A DNA stretch of 64,000 nucleotides. Origin: Paenibacillus polymyxa (GTDB taxonomy: Bacteria > Bacillota > Bacilli > Paenibacillales > Paenibacillaceae). The position numbers and the translations under genes were made by a program. This document shows positions 26,708 to 35,346 of the stretch, in pieces; within the stretch, counting starts at the first letter, position 1; each line of letters begins with the position of its first letter. The notes beneath the pieces were generated by a model that was not told where the DNA came from, did no database searches, and was given only the letters and a program-made list of their open reading frames with translations. The DNA lies in contig NZ_JAGGNR010000005.1 in assembly GCF_018614975.1 (NCBI RefSeq), positions 124,001 through 188,000 on the forward strand, given 5' to 3'.

Positions 26708-27595
26708 TTATTCACCAGTATGGGTACCAGATGTACGACGTGTATTCCCTTCCATCTCCGTAGAGACTTGCTTCGTTGGTTCCAGATCCGTATGTCCTGC
26801 GTAGGGGCGATCACTGCGAGAGCGGGTTCCGGTAACTCCAAAACCTGTAGTGAATAGAATCAGCTGTAATCCAAGGGCATAGGGCGCAGCAACAAGTCCA
26901 ATCAGATGGAGCAAGCAGCATAGCGCGATCAGCAAGGAGAGCATTTTGGTTACTGTACCTGGTGTATCCCGGCGTGGGCTGGCCCAGAGCAGGTAACCAT
27001 ATATTATGGTGATCATTAGAGAAACTGCTCGAATCCATGGCAACATGCTCTCCCATGAGTCTACAGGCACATCCAACATCCGTTGACGAAATACCAGATC
27101 TGTAACCAGAAACCCTGTAGCCGCCAATGCGGCTGGTTCGGCTACGGGCCGAAGGATGGTCCAGACCGCTGTGCCCCAATGATCTGCATGCGTATCCCGG
27201 CTGAGTTCATCCGATAATACGGTGCATTCTCGTTCCAGTGCTCTGTGCATGAGTCCGAGTTTGGCAGGGTCATGTTCCTTGATACAGTCACGAATCTGAT
27301 CCTGCAGTTGAGTGGATAGGTAAGATGCGGCTTTGCAGGCTAACATTGCTGTGATCAGATCATTATGTTCGTGTTCCGACCGTTCATAATTCCGATTTTC
27401 CTGGATGCTAAGTTGTCCCAAGAGGGCTGTACTTATGTATAATGTATCTCGTATCCTTCTCATTCGCCTTTCGTGGCTACGGCGAACTTCAGTGGCAGAC
27501 CATATGTATATCCCCAGAAGCACAGCCATGACGCCAAACAGCACAGCCACAGCGCCTGGGCGCGATGTTAGATCTTCAATCCAGCGTTGAAACAC
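26708..27595 (-). CDS. Hypothetical multi-pass membrane protein
   Basis: A 295-residue protein. One N-terminal helix (AVAVLFGVMAVLLGIYIW) is followed by a Cys-containing helical cytoplasmic part (residues about 35-150) and then about four membrane helices (AALAATGFLVTDLVF, AVSLMITIIYGYLLW, MLSLLIALCCLLHLIGLVA, LGLQLILFTTGFGVTG). A hydrophilic tail closes it. GTG at 27595 follows AGGAGG at seven bases. No known motif; it could be a small signalling or envelope-stress protein, but this is a guess. Divergent from the GNAT gene. Confidence 0.7.
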   Translation of the reverse strand: MFQRWIEDLTSRPGAVAVLFGVMAVLLGIYIWSATEVRRSHERRMRRIRDTLYISTALLGQLSIQENRNYERSEHEHNDLITAMLACKAASYLSTQLQDQIRDCIKEHDPAKLGLMHRALERECTVLSDELSRDTHADHWGTAVWTILRPVAEPAALAATGFLVTDLVFRQRMLDVPVDSWESMLPWIRAVSLMITIIYGYLLWASPRRDTPGTVTKMLSLLIALCCLLHLIGLVAAPYALGLQLILFTTGFGVTGTRSRSDRPYAGHTDLEPTKQVSTEMEGNTRRTSGTHTGE

Positions 27596-27706
27596 ACTTG
27601 TTCCTCCTTTGCAGCAACTTCACGTATCATGAAACACGCTTCACGTAAGCTTTCTCTCACTATTACACAGGAATTAGATGAATTCAAGCAGAAAGGGGCA
27701 CAATTC

Positions 27707-28120
27707 ATGGATCATGTGAATATTGAACACACACCACCCGCAGCATTGGAGTATCTTGCCCTGCGGCAGATTGCCGGCCTTAGTCCAATGAGCAGGGAGG
27801 GGGCTGAGATTGGACTACCGAATAGCCTGTTTGCCGTATGTCTGCGTGAAGAGGATATGCTGATAGGCATGGGGCGAGTGATTGGAGATGGAGGTTGTTT
27901 CTTTCAGGTCGTCGATATTGCTGTACACCCGGATGTTCAGGGAATGGGGTATGGAAAACTGATCATGAGCGAGATTATGAATTATCTGCGTGAAGCAGTA
28001 CCTGCCCGTGGTTTGGTCAGTCTACTGGCGGATGTTCCCGCTGATCGGCTGTATGCTCAATTTGGATTTGAATACACCAGCCCAAAATCGGAGGGTATGT
28101 GGTGGAGGCAGGGAGACTAG
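27707..28120 (+). CDS. GNAT-family N-acetyltransferase
   Basis: A 137-residue acetyl-CoA-dependent acetyltransferase. The acetyl-CoA loop is VHPDVQGMGYGKLIMSEIM (Q-x-x-G-x-G pattern), preceded by the strand FFQVVDIAV and followed by the C-terminal YAQFGFEYTSPKSEGM. ATG at 27707 with GAAAGGGG upstream is preferred over the longer frame from 27587, which would overlap the divergent gene. Substrate unknown. Confidence 0.88.
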   Translation: MDHVNIEHTPPAALEYLALRQIAGLSPMSREGAEIGLPNSLFAVCLREEDMLIGMGRVIGDGGCFFQVVDIAVHPDVQGMGYGKLIMSEIMNYLREAVPARGLVSLLADVPADRLYAQFGFEYTSPKSEGMWWRQGD

Positions 28121-28147
28121 TGAACTAGTTAAATAACATATTCGGCG

Positions 28148-28176
28148 AACCTTTGGATAAATCCAAAGGTTTTTTG
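28148..28176 (+). terminator. Terminator after GNAT gene
   Basis: AACCTTTGGAT pairs perfectly with ATCCAAAGGTT around AA, followed by TTTTT. Confidence 0.85.
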
Positions 28177-28278
28177 CTTTACAACCATTTATTTACAGGT
28201 ATAATGTGAATTAAAACCAATTTACGATTTACAAATTACGATATACGGTTGCACTCGTGAAGAATGGAGGAAATGAAT

Positions 28279-28656
28279 ATGTACAATGACCAGAAAGCTC
28301 AGTTTAACCAGATGGTGGAACGATCTGTGGAGCAGGCGAACAAAAATCTTTCGGGAGCGAAGGGAGTTGTTTCCGTTCGATTAAGTCAGGAAGAGATTGA
28401 TATCATTGATCAGCTTGTATTTCTTGAACTTGCCAAAAACCGTTCTGATGCGACTGCAATGTTGATTAGGGAAGGTATACGAACCCATCAGACCTTATTG
28501 AACGAGATACGCGAGTATACGGCTGAACTGGAACGGGTAAAAGCCAAGATACAACAGACCATTCGAGATTCAGGTTTGGTTACGCGTCTGCATCGTACGA
28601 GTGATGATGAATCTGTTACGTACGAGGGAGAGGTGCGTGAAAAAGATGAAAAATGA
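28279..28656 (+). CDS. Small ribbon-helix-helix-like regulator with coiled-coil tail
   Basis: A 125-residue protein. The middle segment VVSVRLSQEEIDIIDQLVFL then ELAKNRSDATAMLIREGI resembles a ribbon-helix-helix fold (a strand, then two helices). The C-terminal part (IREYTAELERVKAKIQQTI) is likely coiled coil. ATG at 28279 has GGAGG eight bases upstream. Its 3-prime end overlaps the MFS exporter start by 20 bases, so the pair is translationally coupled, suggesting it regulates the exporter. No ligand is indicated. Confidence 0.7.
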   Translation: MYNDQKAQFNQMVERSVEQANKNLSGAKGVVSVRLSQEEIDIIDQLVFLELAKNRSDATAMLIREGIRTHQTLLNEIREYTAELERVKAKIQQTIRDSGLVTRLHRTSDDESVTYEGEVREKDEK

Positions 28657-29917
28657 AGTTCGCAGCGACAGCTATCGAGCGGTTTTGCGCCTTCCTTCTT
28701 TTGTTGTGCTTCTTGTTGGCAGATTGGTTTCGGGTGCAGGACAGATTTTATTTTCTATGGCGACGATGTGGTATATCCTTCAATTAACAGAGTCGGCACT
28801 TGCTGCCGCACTGATTCCGATGTTGCCGTACTTGATCTATGCATTTTTGGGCATTCCCCTGGCTACGATCAGTGATCGCCTGCCGAAAAAGCAGCTTTTG
28901 ATCTGGACAGATATATTGCGTGCAGGCATAGCTTGCATATTGGCGCTTTTGTTCATGACAGGATCCATGCTTCCGTGGCATATTTACGCAGCCAATCTGC
29001 TCATTGCAATCCTTGGTTTTTTGTTCAATCCGGCAACCCAAACAGTCATCCCCGCTATTTTGCCAGAGCCTACCAAACAATTAGCTCCAGCATATGCACT
29101 ACTGAACTCTTCCTCCAAAACGATTGAATTACTTGGATACGCCATGGGGGGGATATTGATCGCGCTCATCTCCGTTCAGTCCATCCTGTTCATCTATGCC
29201 GTTACATTTCTGCTGTCCGCCATATCCATTTTCTTTATCCGCATCCCTGTAACCAAAGTAGTGAAACAAAAAGGAGTCTCCGGTTTTGTTAAAGATAGCA
29301 TGCAGGGGATTACATTCCTGTTTTCCCGTAAAATTTTGGCCTGCTGCATTATCTTTGGAGCTATTATCAATTTTGCGGGTGCGCCACTGCACATTTTCAC
29401 GCCGATTTTTGCCAATATGGTGCTGCAAGCCGGACCACAAGGCTACGGTCTGCTTCAGTCAGCCTTTGCCGCTGGCAGTATTGCAGGCTCTCTGCTCAGT
29501 GGCAAATATGCCAAACGACTCTCACTCGCTCACTGGTTTTTGATCAGTTATCTCATCTCAGGCACAAGTTTGCTGCTCATGCCGATGTTTCCTAACCTGT
29601 ATATCGCGATTGCGTGTTCATTTTTGTTGATGATGGGACTTGCTCTGGTGAATGTGCCATTGGTTACCTCCATTCTTCTATCCACTCCGGAAGAAAAAAG
29701 AGGACGTGTTATGAACAGTATGGGTGTCTTGATGAGTGGCATTAGTAATCCGCTTGGGTTGTTACTGGGAGGGTGGTTCATTGAAACCTACAACCCTTCA
29801 TGGGTGTACATGGGGATTGGTACATTTGTTATTTGTATGGGCATGGCAAGCCTGTTTGTCCGACCTTTCCGTGAGGAACGTAGCAAGCGTACCCAGCAAC
29901 AAACGACCTCGATGTAG
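28637..29917 (+). CDS. MFS transporter, MDR-type exporter
   Basis: A 426-residue membrane protein with about twelve helices. Family marks are VVLLVGRLVSGAGQILFSMA, IPLATISDRLPKKQLLIW (the MFS loop 2-3 motif), FLFNPATQTVIPAILPE and VMNSMGVLMSGISNPLGLLL, typical of the macrolide-efflux-like (MefA/enterobactin-exporter) subgroup. GTG at 28637 is chosen on position relative to GAGGGAG; ATG at 28646 is possible. It lies 188 bases upstream of the lanthipeptide precursor and could export its product, but it appears to be a separate unit with the regulator. Confidence 0.88.
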   Translation: MKKMKNEVRSDSYRAVLRLPSFVVLLVGRLVSGAGQILFSMATMWYILQLTESALAAALIPMLPYLIYAFLGIPLATISDRLPKKQLLIWTDILRAGIACILALLFMTGSMLPWHIYAANLLIAILGFLFNPATQTVIPAILPEPTKQLAPAYALLNSSSKTIELLGYAMGGILIALISVQSILFIYAVTFLLSAISIFFIRIPVTKVVKQKGVSGFVKDSMQGITFLFSRKILACCIIFGAIINFAGAPLHIFTPIFANMVLQAGPQGYGLLQSAFAAGSIAGSLLSGKYAKRLSLAHWFLISYLISGTSLLLMPMFPNLYIAIACSFLLMMGLALVNVPLVTSILLSTPEEKRGRVMNSMGVLMSGISNPLGLLLGGWFIETYNPSWVYMGIGTFVICMGMASLFVRPFREERSKRTQQQTTSM

Positions 29918-30071
29918 TTTGGAATTTGGTGTCATATTGCGCCTCTTTTTAGTCCAAAGAAACATATCATTTGACATGATCAGGTGAGATAAATGGATTT
30001 GATAAATAATTTATGTAAAATAATTCAATTAAAAAGAAGGAATATCAAAATTTATGTAGAATTTGGTTTAT

Positions 30072-30334
30072 TAAGAGGGGGAGACAAATGGGAGGTAATA
30101 TATCATGGAAAACAAGGAAATTTTATCTGTACAGGATTTGATGGCGCTAGAGGTTGAAGAAGATAACAACATGTTTGAAGAAACAAGCTTGTGTACAGTG
30201 TGCAGCTGGACTAGCTCACAAACAATCGTTGTTGAGAGCTAGGAACTTCTTTACACGCTCTATTCACTGAATCATTTGAAAGATAAGTCTTTGATTTTCG
30301 CGCATTACTAAAATAATTGTACCTCCCCCTCTTA
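30072..30334. repeat. 12-bp inverted repeat bracketing lanthipeptide precursor gene
   Basis: TAAGAGGGGGAG at 30072-30083 and its exact reverse complement CTCCCCCTCTTA at 30323-30334 flank the precursor ORF. In the transcript they could pair and enclose the precursor in a 240-base loop; the 3-prime arm lies just upstream of the synthetase ribosome-binding site. Confidence 0.55.
30105..30242 (+). CDS. lanA: Class III lanthipeptide precursor peptide
   Basis: A 45-residue peptide preceded by GGGAGGT at correct spacing. The leader MENKEILSVQDLMALEVEED carries the ILxxQ-type motif that class III synthetases recognise. The putative core after NNMFEE is Ser/Thr/Cys-rich: TSLCTVCSWTSSQTIVVES, with two Cys, four Ser beyond position 27 and several Thr, enough for two lanthionine or labionin-type rings (Ser27/Ser34-Cys patterns to be determined). 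The synthetase gene follows after 118 bases with no terminator seen. The transcript upstream contains two copies of a TTTATGTA(A/G)AAT element at about 30011 and 30049. Confidence 0.85.
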   Translation: MENKEILSVQDLMALEVEEDNNMFEETSLCTVCSWTSSQTIVVES

Positions 30335-30360
30335 CTTTATCCAAAAAGGAGTGATTCTCA

Positions 30361-33105
30361 TTGAAATTCGCAAGCGTAACGCCCAAGAAGGACGCCTTTG
30401 AGAACGCTTTGGAACATATAATCCGGGAACTTCCCCAATCCATCCAATGGTCGAATGACGGCCATTGGATTTGTTTTAGACCGGAGGAATTAAGGCTTCC
30501 CGCACAAGGCTGGAAAATCCATTTATCGGTTATTCCTGTGGAAGGAGCTGAATTGCTGCGACGCATTGCACCTGTTCTCACAGAAAATGATGTGCAATGG
30601 AAAGTAGTGAGCAGTGGGCTGAAACTGATTGAAACATCTAACGGTTCGATACCTCTCCCTCAGACTGGGAAGTGTGTTACCATCTACGCACGAGACGAAG
30701 AGCAATTCCTTAAGTTACTTGAGCTAATGCATTCATATACAAGCGATCTGAAAGGACCAGCTATTCCGACAGATCGGGCATACCTCGGTAGCCAGTGTGT
30801 ATTTTATCGTTATGGTGCATTCACTGATCGTTTCTATTACGACCGTTATTCGGGTGCAAAAGTGTATGCCATCCAGAATCCAGAAGGTAAGCTGGAGGAG
30901 GATCGAAGAACACCTGGCAGGTATAAACCGGAGTGGGTGAATGAACCTGAGGAGTTACTGCGGATTCAGGCGATGGAGAAGAATCGGGCTGCTTCTCGTT
31001 ATTCCGATTCCAATAACAATGAATTTGGTATACGAAATATTCGTGTGAGACGTGTGCTCAAGAAGTCCGGTAAGGGAGGAGTATTTCTCATCTCTGGCAC
31101 ATCCTATGAACAGGCTGTCATGAAAGAAGCGGTCTACCGCATGCGTGTAGACGGTGGCGGGCGCTCTGCTCATAACTATTTGGATAATGAATATCGCGTG
31201 CTTGATCTGATGAAGGATACGGGGGTTACCCCAAGGCCGCTTGATCTGTTTAGTACTGAAAATAACCGCTATCTGATCCTGGAGTATTTTGAAAGCATCA
31301 GCTTGCGTGAATATATCCATCGCAGACATGTAGCCGCAGATTACAACCGGGCGGATATGCATCGGATGGGTATACATATTCTCGATATGGTGCAGCAATG
31401 TCACGATAAAGGAATTGTGATCAATGATCTGACGCCCAACAATATTGTTGTGCTGACGGACGGAAGTGTACGCCTGATTGATCTTGAACTGGCTTATGTC
31501 AGAAGTGATGAGAGTCAGGCCGATCCATTGACCGGTCATACTCCGGGCTATGTACCACGGGGACGTGAGCACAGCAGGCGATCCAGTTATGCGGATGATC
31601 TGTATGCGCTGGGAGGCGTCTTCTATTACATGGCTTCATCCATCGACCCCTATCTGAAATATCGCCAATCCCACCTGGAAGCTGCACAGGCTTATCTGGA
31701 TCATCAGAGTAATACACAGCTTCGTGGCTTGGGAAGTCTGGGCATCGAGATCATGTCTGGCGGATATGGGGAGTTATCAGAAATTCGTGAAACACTGGTT
31801 GCATTGCTGGAGCAGCAAGAGGTCAATTCAGGAGGAAGCAGGGATGTAATAGAGAAGGACACATCAGGCATGGAGGCAAAGGAAGTACTCCGTCAGGCCG
31901 AGTGTATGGTAAACACACTGTATACTTCTCTTGATTTTAATAACCCTTTGCAGCTGTTCCCGGAAAACAGCATGAGCAAGATGTTTCATCCGGCGAATTT
32001 CAACTTTGGCTGGACAGGGATGATCTTTGGTTTTAATCAGCTTGGTCAGATTACACAAAACAGACAATACCATCAATATGCACGTGAAGTATTGGAATGG
32101 ATTTTGACGAATCACCGTTACGTTCCAGATGAGACACCTGTAGCATTATACTTTGGATATGGTGCTGTTCCCTGGGCAATGGCAGAGACGGCTGAACGAA
32201 TAAATGATCCATCGTTGCTTCGACGTGCAGAGGATCTGGCATTGGAAATCACCCGACATGAGCCAGTGCAGACCAATATTAGCCATGGAGCGGCGGGGTT
32301 GGGATTGATGCTGCTTGAGATATACCGTATTGGAGGCCGCCCTGAACTTCTGGCAAGAGCAGAGGAACTGGGTGTTTATATTTTGGAACAAGAAGAGCAG
32401 ACAGATGAATCATTGAGTTTGTGGAGAGTGAAAGATAAATCGGACAAAAAAGGCCATCATTCCCTTGGATTTTCTCATGGCATCGCAGGTATCGGATATT
32501 ATCTGCTTGCCTTGGCGGAGCGTACAGGAAAGGAAGCGTACTATTCTGCTGTGAAGCGAATTGTAGATACACTTGATCGTACGAGTCATGGAGGACAGAA
32601 TGGCGTGAGTCTGTGGCCTGCATCGCCGGAAAAACCGGATACACTTTGGGTGCATTGGTGTAATGGATCGGCGGGTATTGGTCGATTTCTAATGGCAGCG
32701 GCTGATATTTTGCAAGATCCCCTCTGTACCAGACTTGGACTTCAAGCAGCGGATGCAGTGGCACAGGCAACGGTATTTGCTTCTTTTGGGCAGTGTCACG
32801 GAATTGCAGGCAATGGAGATTTTCTACTTTTGGCCAACCGCAGGTTCCCAGGCAGGTATGAAACCAAACTAGCGGAGTACACGCGGAGCTTGCATGTATT
32901 GCGAAGTGATCAACAGAAAGACATATGGATGTGGCCTCTGGAGGACATGGAGTCCTTCTCCCCGGATTATATGACCGGTTATATGGGGATCTATACATTC
33001 CTGCTACGCCGGTTTTATCCGTCTGTTGCATCCGAACCACTGGTTTATTCAGGTTTCGATTATAACAGGGAGGGGAGAGCGTATGATGCTAACGTCCATA
33101 TCTGA
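30361..33105 (+). CDS. lanKC: Class III-type lanthionine synthetase LanKC, with intact cyclase zinc ligands
   Basis: A 914-residue trifunctional enzyme that phosphorylates Ser/Thr of the precursor, eliminates phosphate and cyclises Cys onto the dehydro-residues. Domains: N-terminal lyase region (residues 1 to about 220), Ser/Thr kinase (about 225-480; VINDLTPNNIVV catalytic loop, LIDLELAY in the DFG position) and LanC-like cyclase (about 520-914). The cyclase keeps His706 (GFSHGIAG), Cys767 (HWCNGSAG) and Cys812-His813 (GQCHGIAG), the zinc set of LanC/LanL proteins that classical class III enzymes lack. TTG start follows AAAAGGAGTG. This makes it class III by leader and architecture but class IV-like by metal site. 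Confidence 0.93.
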   Translation: MKFASVTPKKDAFENALEHIIRELPQSIQWSNDGHWICFRPEELRLPAQGWKIHLSVIPVEGAELLRRIAPVLTENDVQWKVVSSGLKLIETSNGSIPLPQTGKCVTIYARDEEQFLKLLELMHSYTSDLKGPAIPTDRAYLGSQCVFYRYGAFTDRFYYDRYSGAKVYAIQNPEGKLEEDRRTPGRYKPEWVNEPEELLRIQAMEKNRAASRYSDSNNNEFGIRNIRVRRVLKKSGKGGVFLISGTSYEQAVMKEAVYRMRVDGGGRSAHNYLDNEYRVLDLMKDTGVTPRPLDLFSTENNRYLILEYFESISLREYIHRRHVAADYNRADMHRMGIHILDMVQQCHDKGIVINDLTPNNIVVLTDGSVRLIDLELAYVRSDESQADPLTGHTPGYVPRGREHSRRSSYADDLYALGGVFYYMASSIDPYLKYRQSHLEAAQAYLDHQSNTQLRGLGSLGIEIMSGGYGELSEIRETLVALLEQQEVNSGGSRDVIEKDTSGMEAKEVLRQAECMVNTLYTSLDFNNPLQLFPENSMSKMFHPANFNFGWTGMIFGFNQLGQITQNRQYHQYAREVLEWILTNHRYVPDETPVALYFGYGAVPWAMAETAERINDPSLLRRAEDLALEITRHEPVQTNISHGAAGLGLMLLEIYRIGGRPELLARAEELGVYILEQEEQTDESLSLWRVKDKSDKKGHHSLGFSHGIAGIGYYLLALAERTGKEAYYSAVKRIVDTLDRTSHGGQNGVSLWPASPEKPDTLWVHWCNGSAGIGRFLMAAADILQDPLCTRLGLQAADAVAQATVFASFGQCHGIAGNGDFLLLANRRFPGRYETKLAEYTRSLHVLRSDQQKDIWMWPLEDMESFSPDYMTGYMGIYTFLLRRFYPSVASEPLVYSGFDYNREGRAYDANVHI

Positions 33106-33883
33106 TATCCTGCCACAATGCCAGCACGAATCGGGGAAGACGGGGGATCGCTATTATGCAGTTGGACCTGGAAACGACGAAACCCTATCTTCATTCATGC
33201 TAATTGATCAGGGTGAAGGGCAGTATACATTGGATTTATGGAGTGAAGCACATTCCAATCCTTATTGGGAAGATCGGATGTCATCCGTTTTGGATACAAT
33301 CACATGGTCCTCTCTATATGCAACTGCTCCTGCTTCATTTCCGTGGGAGAAGCTTGGATACCGGGTAGATGTTCTTGCCCATCGGTATCGGTTTTTCGGC
33401 AAGTTGAAGGACGTTCCCGTGCCGGCTATGCCTAATGAAGACGCGGTTTGGATGTCTGCGGAGGGGCAGGAGGATTCCCTTGCACACTTGCTTCAGGCCA
33501 GTGATCCTACCTGTCCAGGTTGGGAAGCTGCTCGTCAAGCTATCGGAGATATATATCAGGGTGTATATGGCGAGTTGCTGAAAGGTTCCGGGCTTGTGAA
33601 ACTGGAGGCAAGGAAGATCGGGGGCTGCCTGTTAAGCGATGAATTTGGCAGTGTACTCCTTGCTCATATATTCACAATACCAGAAGCGAAACGTCAAGGA
33701 TGGGCCCGATGGCTTGCTGCATATGGTCTCCATCGGTGCAGTTCCGATCCGAATCAGCGGATTAAAGCTTCACTGGATGCAAACAACCGGGGCAGTTATC
33801 AATTGATGACGGCACTGAATTTACAACAGGTACCTGAACTTATACACGTATGCCACATCACGAAAGAGAGTGAGCTTTCATGA
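33083..33883 (+). CDS. GNAT-like protein of the lanthipeptide locus
   Basis: A 266-residue protein overlapping the synthetase end by 23 bases; AGGGGAG precedes ATG 33083. The C-terminal third has the GNAT pattern: strand VLLAHIFTI, the acyl-CoA loop EAKRQGWARWLAAYGL, and the late motif SLDANNRGSYQLMTALNL. The N-terminal part has no clear motif. Placement between the synthetase and the peptidase suggests it may acylate the released peptide N-terminus or a side chain; direct evidence is lacking. Confidence 0.75.
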   Translation: MMLTSISDILPQCQHESGKTGDRYYAVGPGNDETLSSFMLIDQGEGQYTLDLWSEAHSNPYWEDRMSSVLDTITWSSLYATAPASFPWEKLGYRVDVLAHRYRFFGKLKDVPVPAMPNEDAVWMSAEGQEDSLAHLLQASDPTCPGWEAARQAIGDIYQGVYGELLKGSGLVKLEARKIGGCLLSDEFGSVLLAHIFTIPEAKRQGWARWLAAYGLHRCSSDPNQRIKASLDANNRGSYQLMTALNLQQVPELIHVCHITKESELS

Positions 33884-35346
33884 TACCTGTCTCACTGGAA
33901 AGTACGGATTATCATGATCTGAGAAGTAAATGGTTTCGTGTGAGTCATGAACCTGGATTGTTTGTTGTTGAAGGGACATCAGATGCGGTGAAGCATGAAA
34001 TTCACAAACTGAAAACGCATTGGCAGGATATGGTTATACAAATCGCGGTTGGTGATCCGTATGCTACTCTCCCGCTGATCTATCAACTAAGTCCAGTTCA
34101 GCCAATAGATGATCTTGTGGCATGTAAAAATGCGTTATTGAGATTCCAAAGATCAGGATGGACGCCTGGCAATAGGAAATGGGTTCTGATTGAAGTATCT
34201 TCCTACCTTCACCCTGCAGATCTGGGAGCCATCCACTATATCCTGTATCGACAGAAGCTAAGGGGAGTAAGTGTAGTGCTTTTTTTTCATCGCTATCCAA
34301 CCATGGCGAGTCATCCTGAGGACATACCCAAACTTCCGGTATCCCTTGTCAGGGATACGCCCGATCAGACCCGACGTTTGTTGGAAGAACAGCTACAAAT
34401 GGTAAGCAAGGATAAAGGGAAGGAAAAAGAGGCAGCATTGGCGCTCTACAATAGGCTGGCCTGGGTTTTGTTGTCCAAATCGGCTGATTCGGCCCGCTAC
34501 AGGTCCTGTTTTCATTTTTTTGACCATAATTCGTTATTTCAACGTCTGTCAGTGACACAGCAGGCAGTACTCTGGTTTGAGCTGGGGCAGCTGTTGACCA
34601 AAAACGGGAAGCAGTATGCCGAAGCGCGACACTGTTATTCGAAAGCTCGGGAAATCCTTGTCGATGAAGAACTAACGGAAACGTATCGTACTGGGAAATG
34701 GGCTGCGCTTGATAATGGTGAAGCATTAATTGAGATGCAGGAGGGCAATGTAGAACGTGCAATTACGTTGGAGCAACAGGCGGGCCAGCGTATACACCAG
34801 CTTCCTGATGGACCTGATAAGCAAGTTTTTCAGATTCAGACGTTACTAAACATTGCGGGCTTGCAGCTCCGGGCGGATCACTATGAAGAGGCAGGTAAGA
34901 CGTTGCTGGCTGCGGAGAAGTTATGTGTTGATGCGTATGGTGATTGGCTGGGGCATGTACTGCAATTAAAAATGGTATTACATCAACAGCTTGGTGAGCA
35001 GGAGCAGGAATATGAACTGTTGATTCAATTATTACGTATGAAGACAAACACTATCCATTCGAAACTGCTTGGTCGTGCGGTGGAAATCGCTGGAGCGCTG
35101 ATTACTCAAGGATCAGAGGAACGGGCATCCCGGGTGTACCGTCTATTGATGATGGGGCTGCCGGCTGCCAGTCTGCCACAGATCAGATTGATACGGGAAA
35201 CATTAGGCAGACTGGGGACCGTTATGCCCCTAGATGCATACACGCAGGACCAGTATATTGATAAACTGAAATCGCAATTGGAGGGATGGGAGCAGTTAAA
35301 GTACTGGAATGAGAGGAGGAAATCCGGTTGGGCTATCCATTCCTGA
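33880..35346 (+). CDS. TPR-repeat protein of the lanthipeptide locus
   Basis: A 488-residue cytosolic protein, start overlapping the previous stop by four bases (ATGA). Residues 1 to about 170 form an alpha/beta region (WVLIEVSSYLHPADLGAIHY then VSVVLFFHRYP) resembling a degenerate ATPase without Walker motifs. Residues from about 185 on contain helical TPR-like repeats (WFELGQLLTKNGKQYAEARH, IQTLLNIAGLQLRADHYEEA). Possibly a scaffold for the modification enzymes or a peptide-binding regulator. Not recognised by name. Confidence 0.75.
   Translation: MIPVSLESTDYHDLRSKWFRVSHEPGLFVVEGTSDAVKHEIHKLKTHWQDMVIQIAVGDPYATLPLIYQLSPVQPIDDLVACKNALLRFQRSGWTPGNRKWVLIEVSSYLHPADLGAIHYILYRQKLRGVSVVLFFHRYPTMASHPEDIPKLPVSLVRDTPDQTRRLLEEQLQMVSKDKGKEKEAALALYNRLAWVLLSKSADSARYRSCFHFFDHNSLFQRLSVTQQAVLWFELGQLLTKNGKQYAEARHCYSKAREILVDEELTETYRTGKWAALDNGEALIEMQEGNVERAITLEQQAGQRIHQLPDGPDKQVFQIQTLLNIAGLQLRADHYEEAGKTLLAAEKLCVDAYGDWLGHVLQLKMVLHQQLGEQEQEYELLIQLLRMKTNTIHSKLLGRAVEIAGALITQGSEERASRVYRLLMMGLPAASLPQIRLIRETLGRLGTVMPLDAYTQDQYIDKLKSQLEGWEQLKYWNERRKSGWAIHS

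Noticed and set aside
28637..29917. MFS transporter as part of the lanthipeptide operon
   Set aside because: It is coupled to its own regulator-like gene upstream and separated from the precursor by 188 bases with a likely new promoter; a role in export is possible but not supported.
29971..30021. A sigma-A promoter for lanA based on TTGACA at 29971
   Set aside because: No -10 box at an acceptable distance could be found, so I left it out.
32279..33040. A 253-residue minus-strand ORF in lanKC
   Set aside because: Antisense to the conserved cyclase domain, Pro/His/Cys-rich, no ribosome-binding site.
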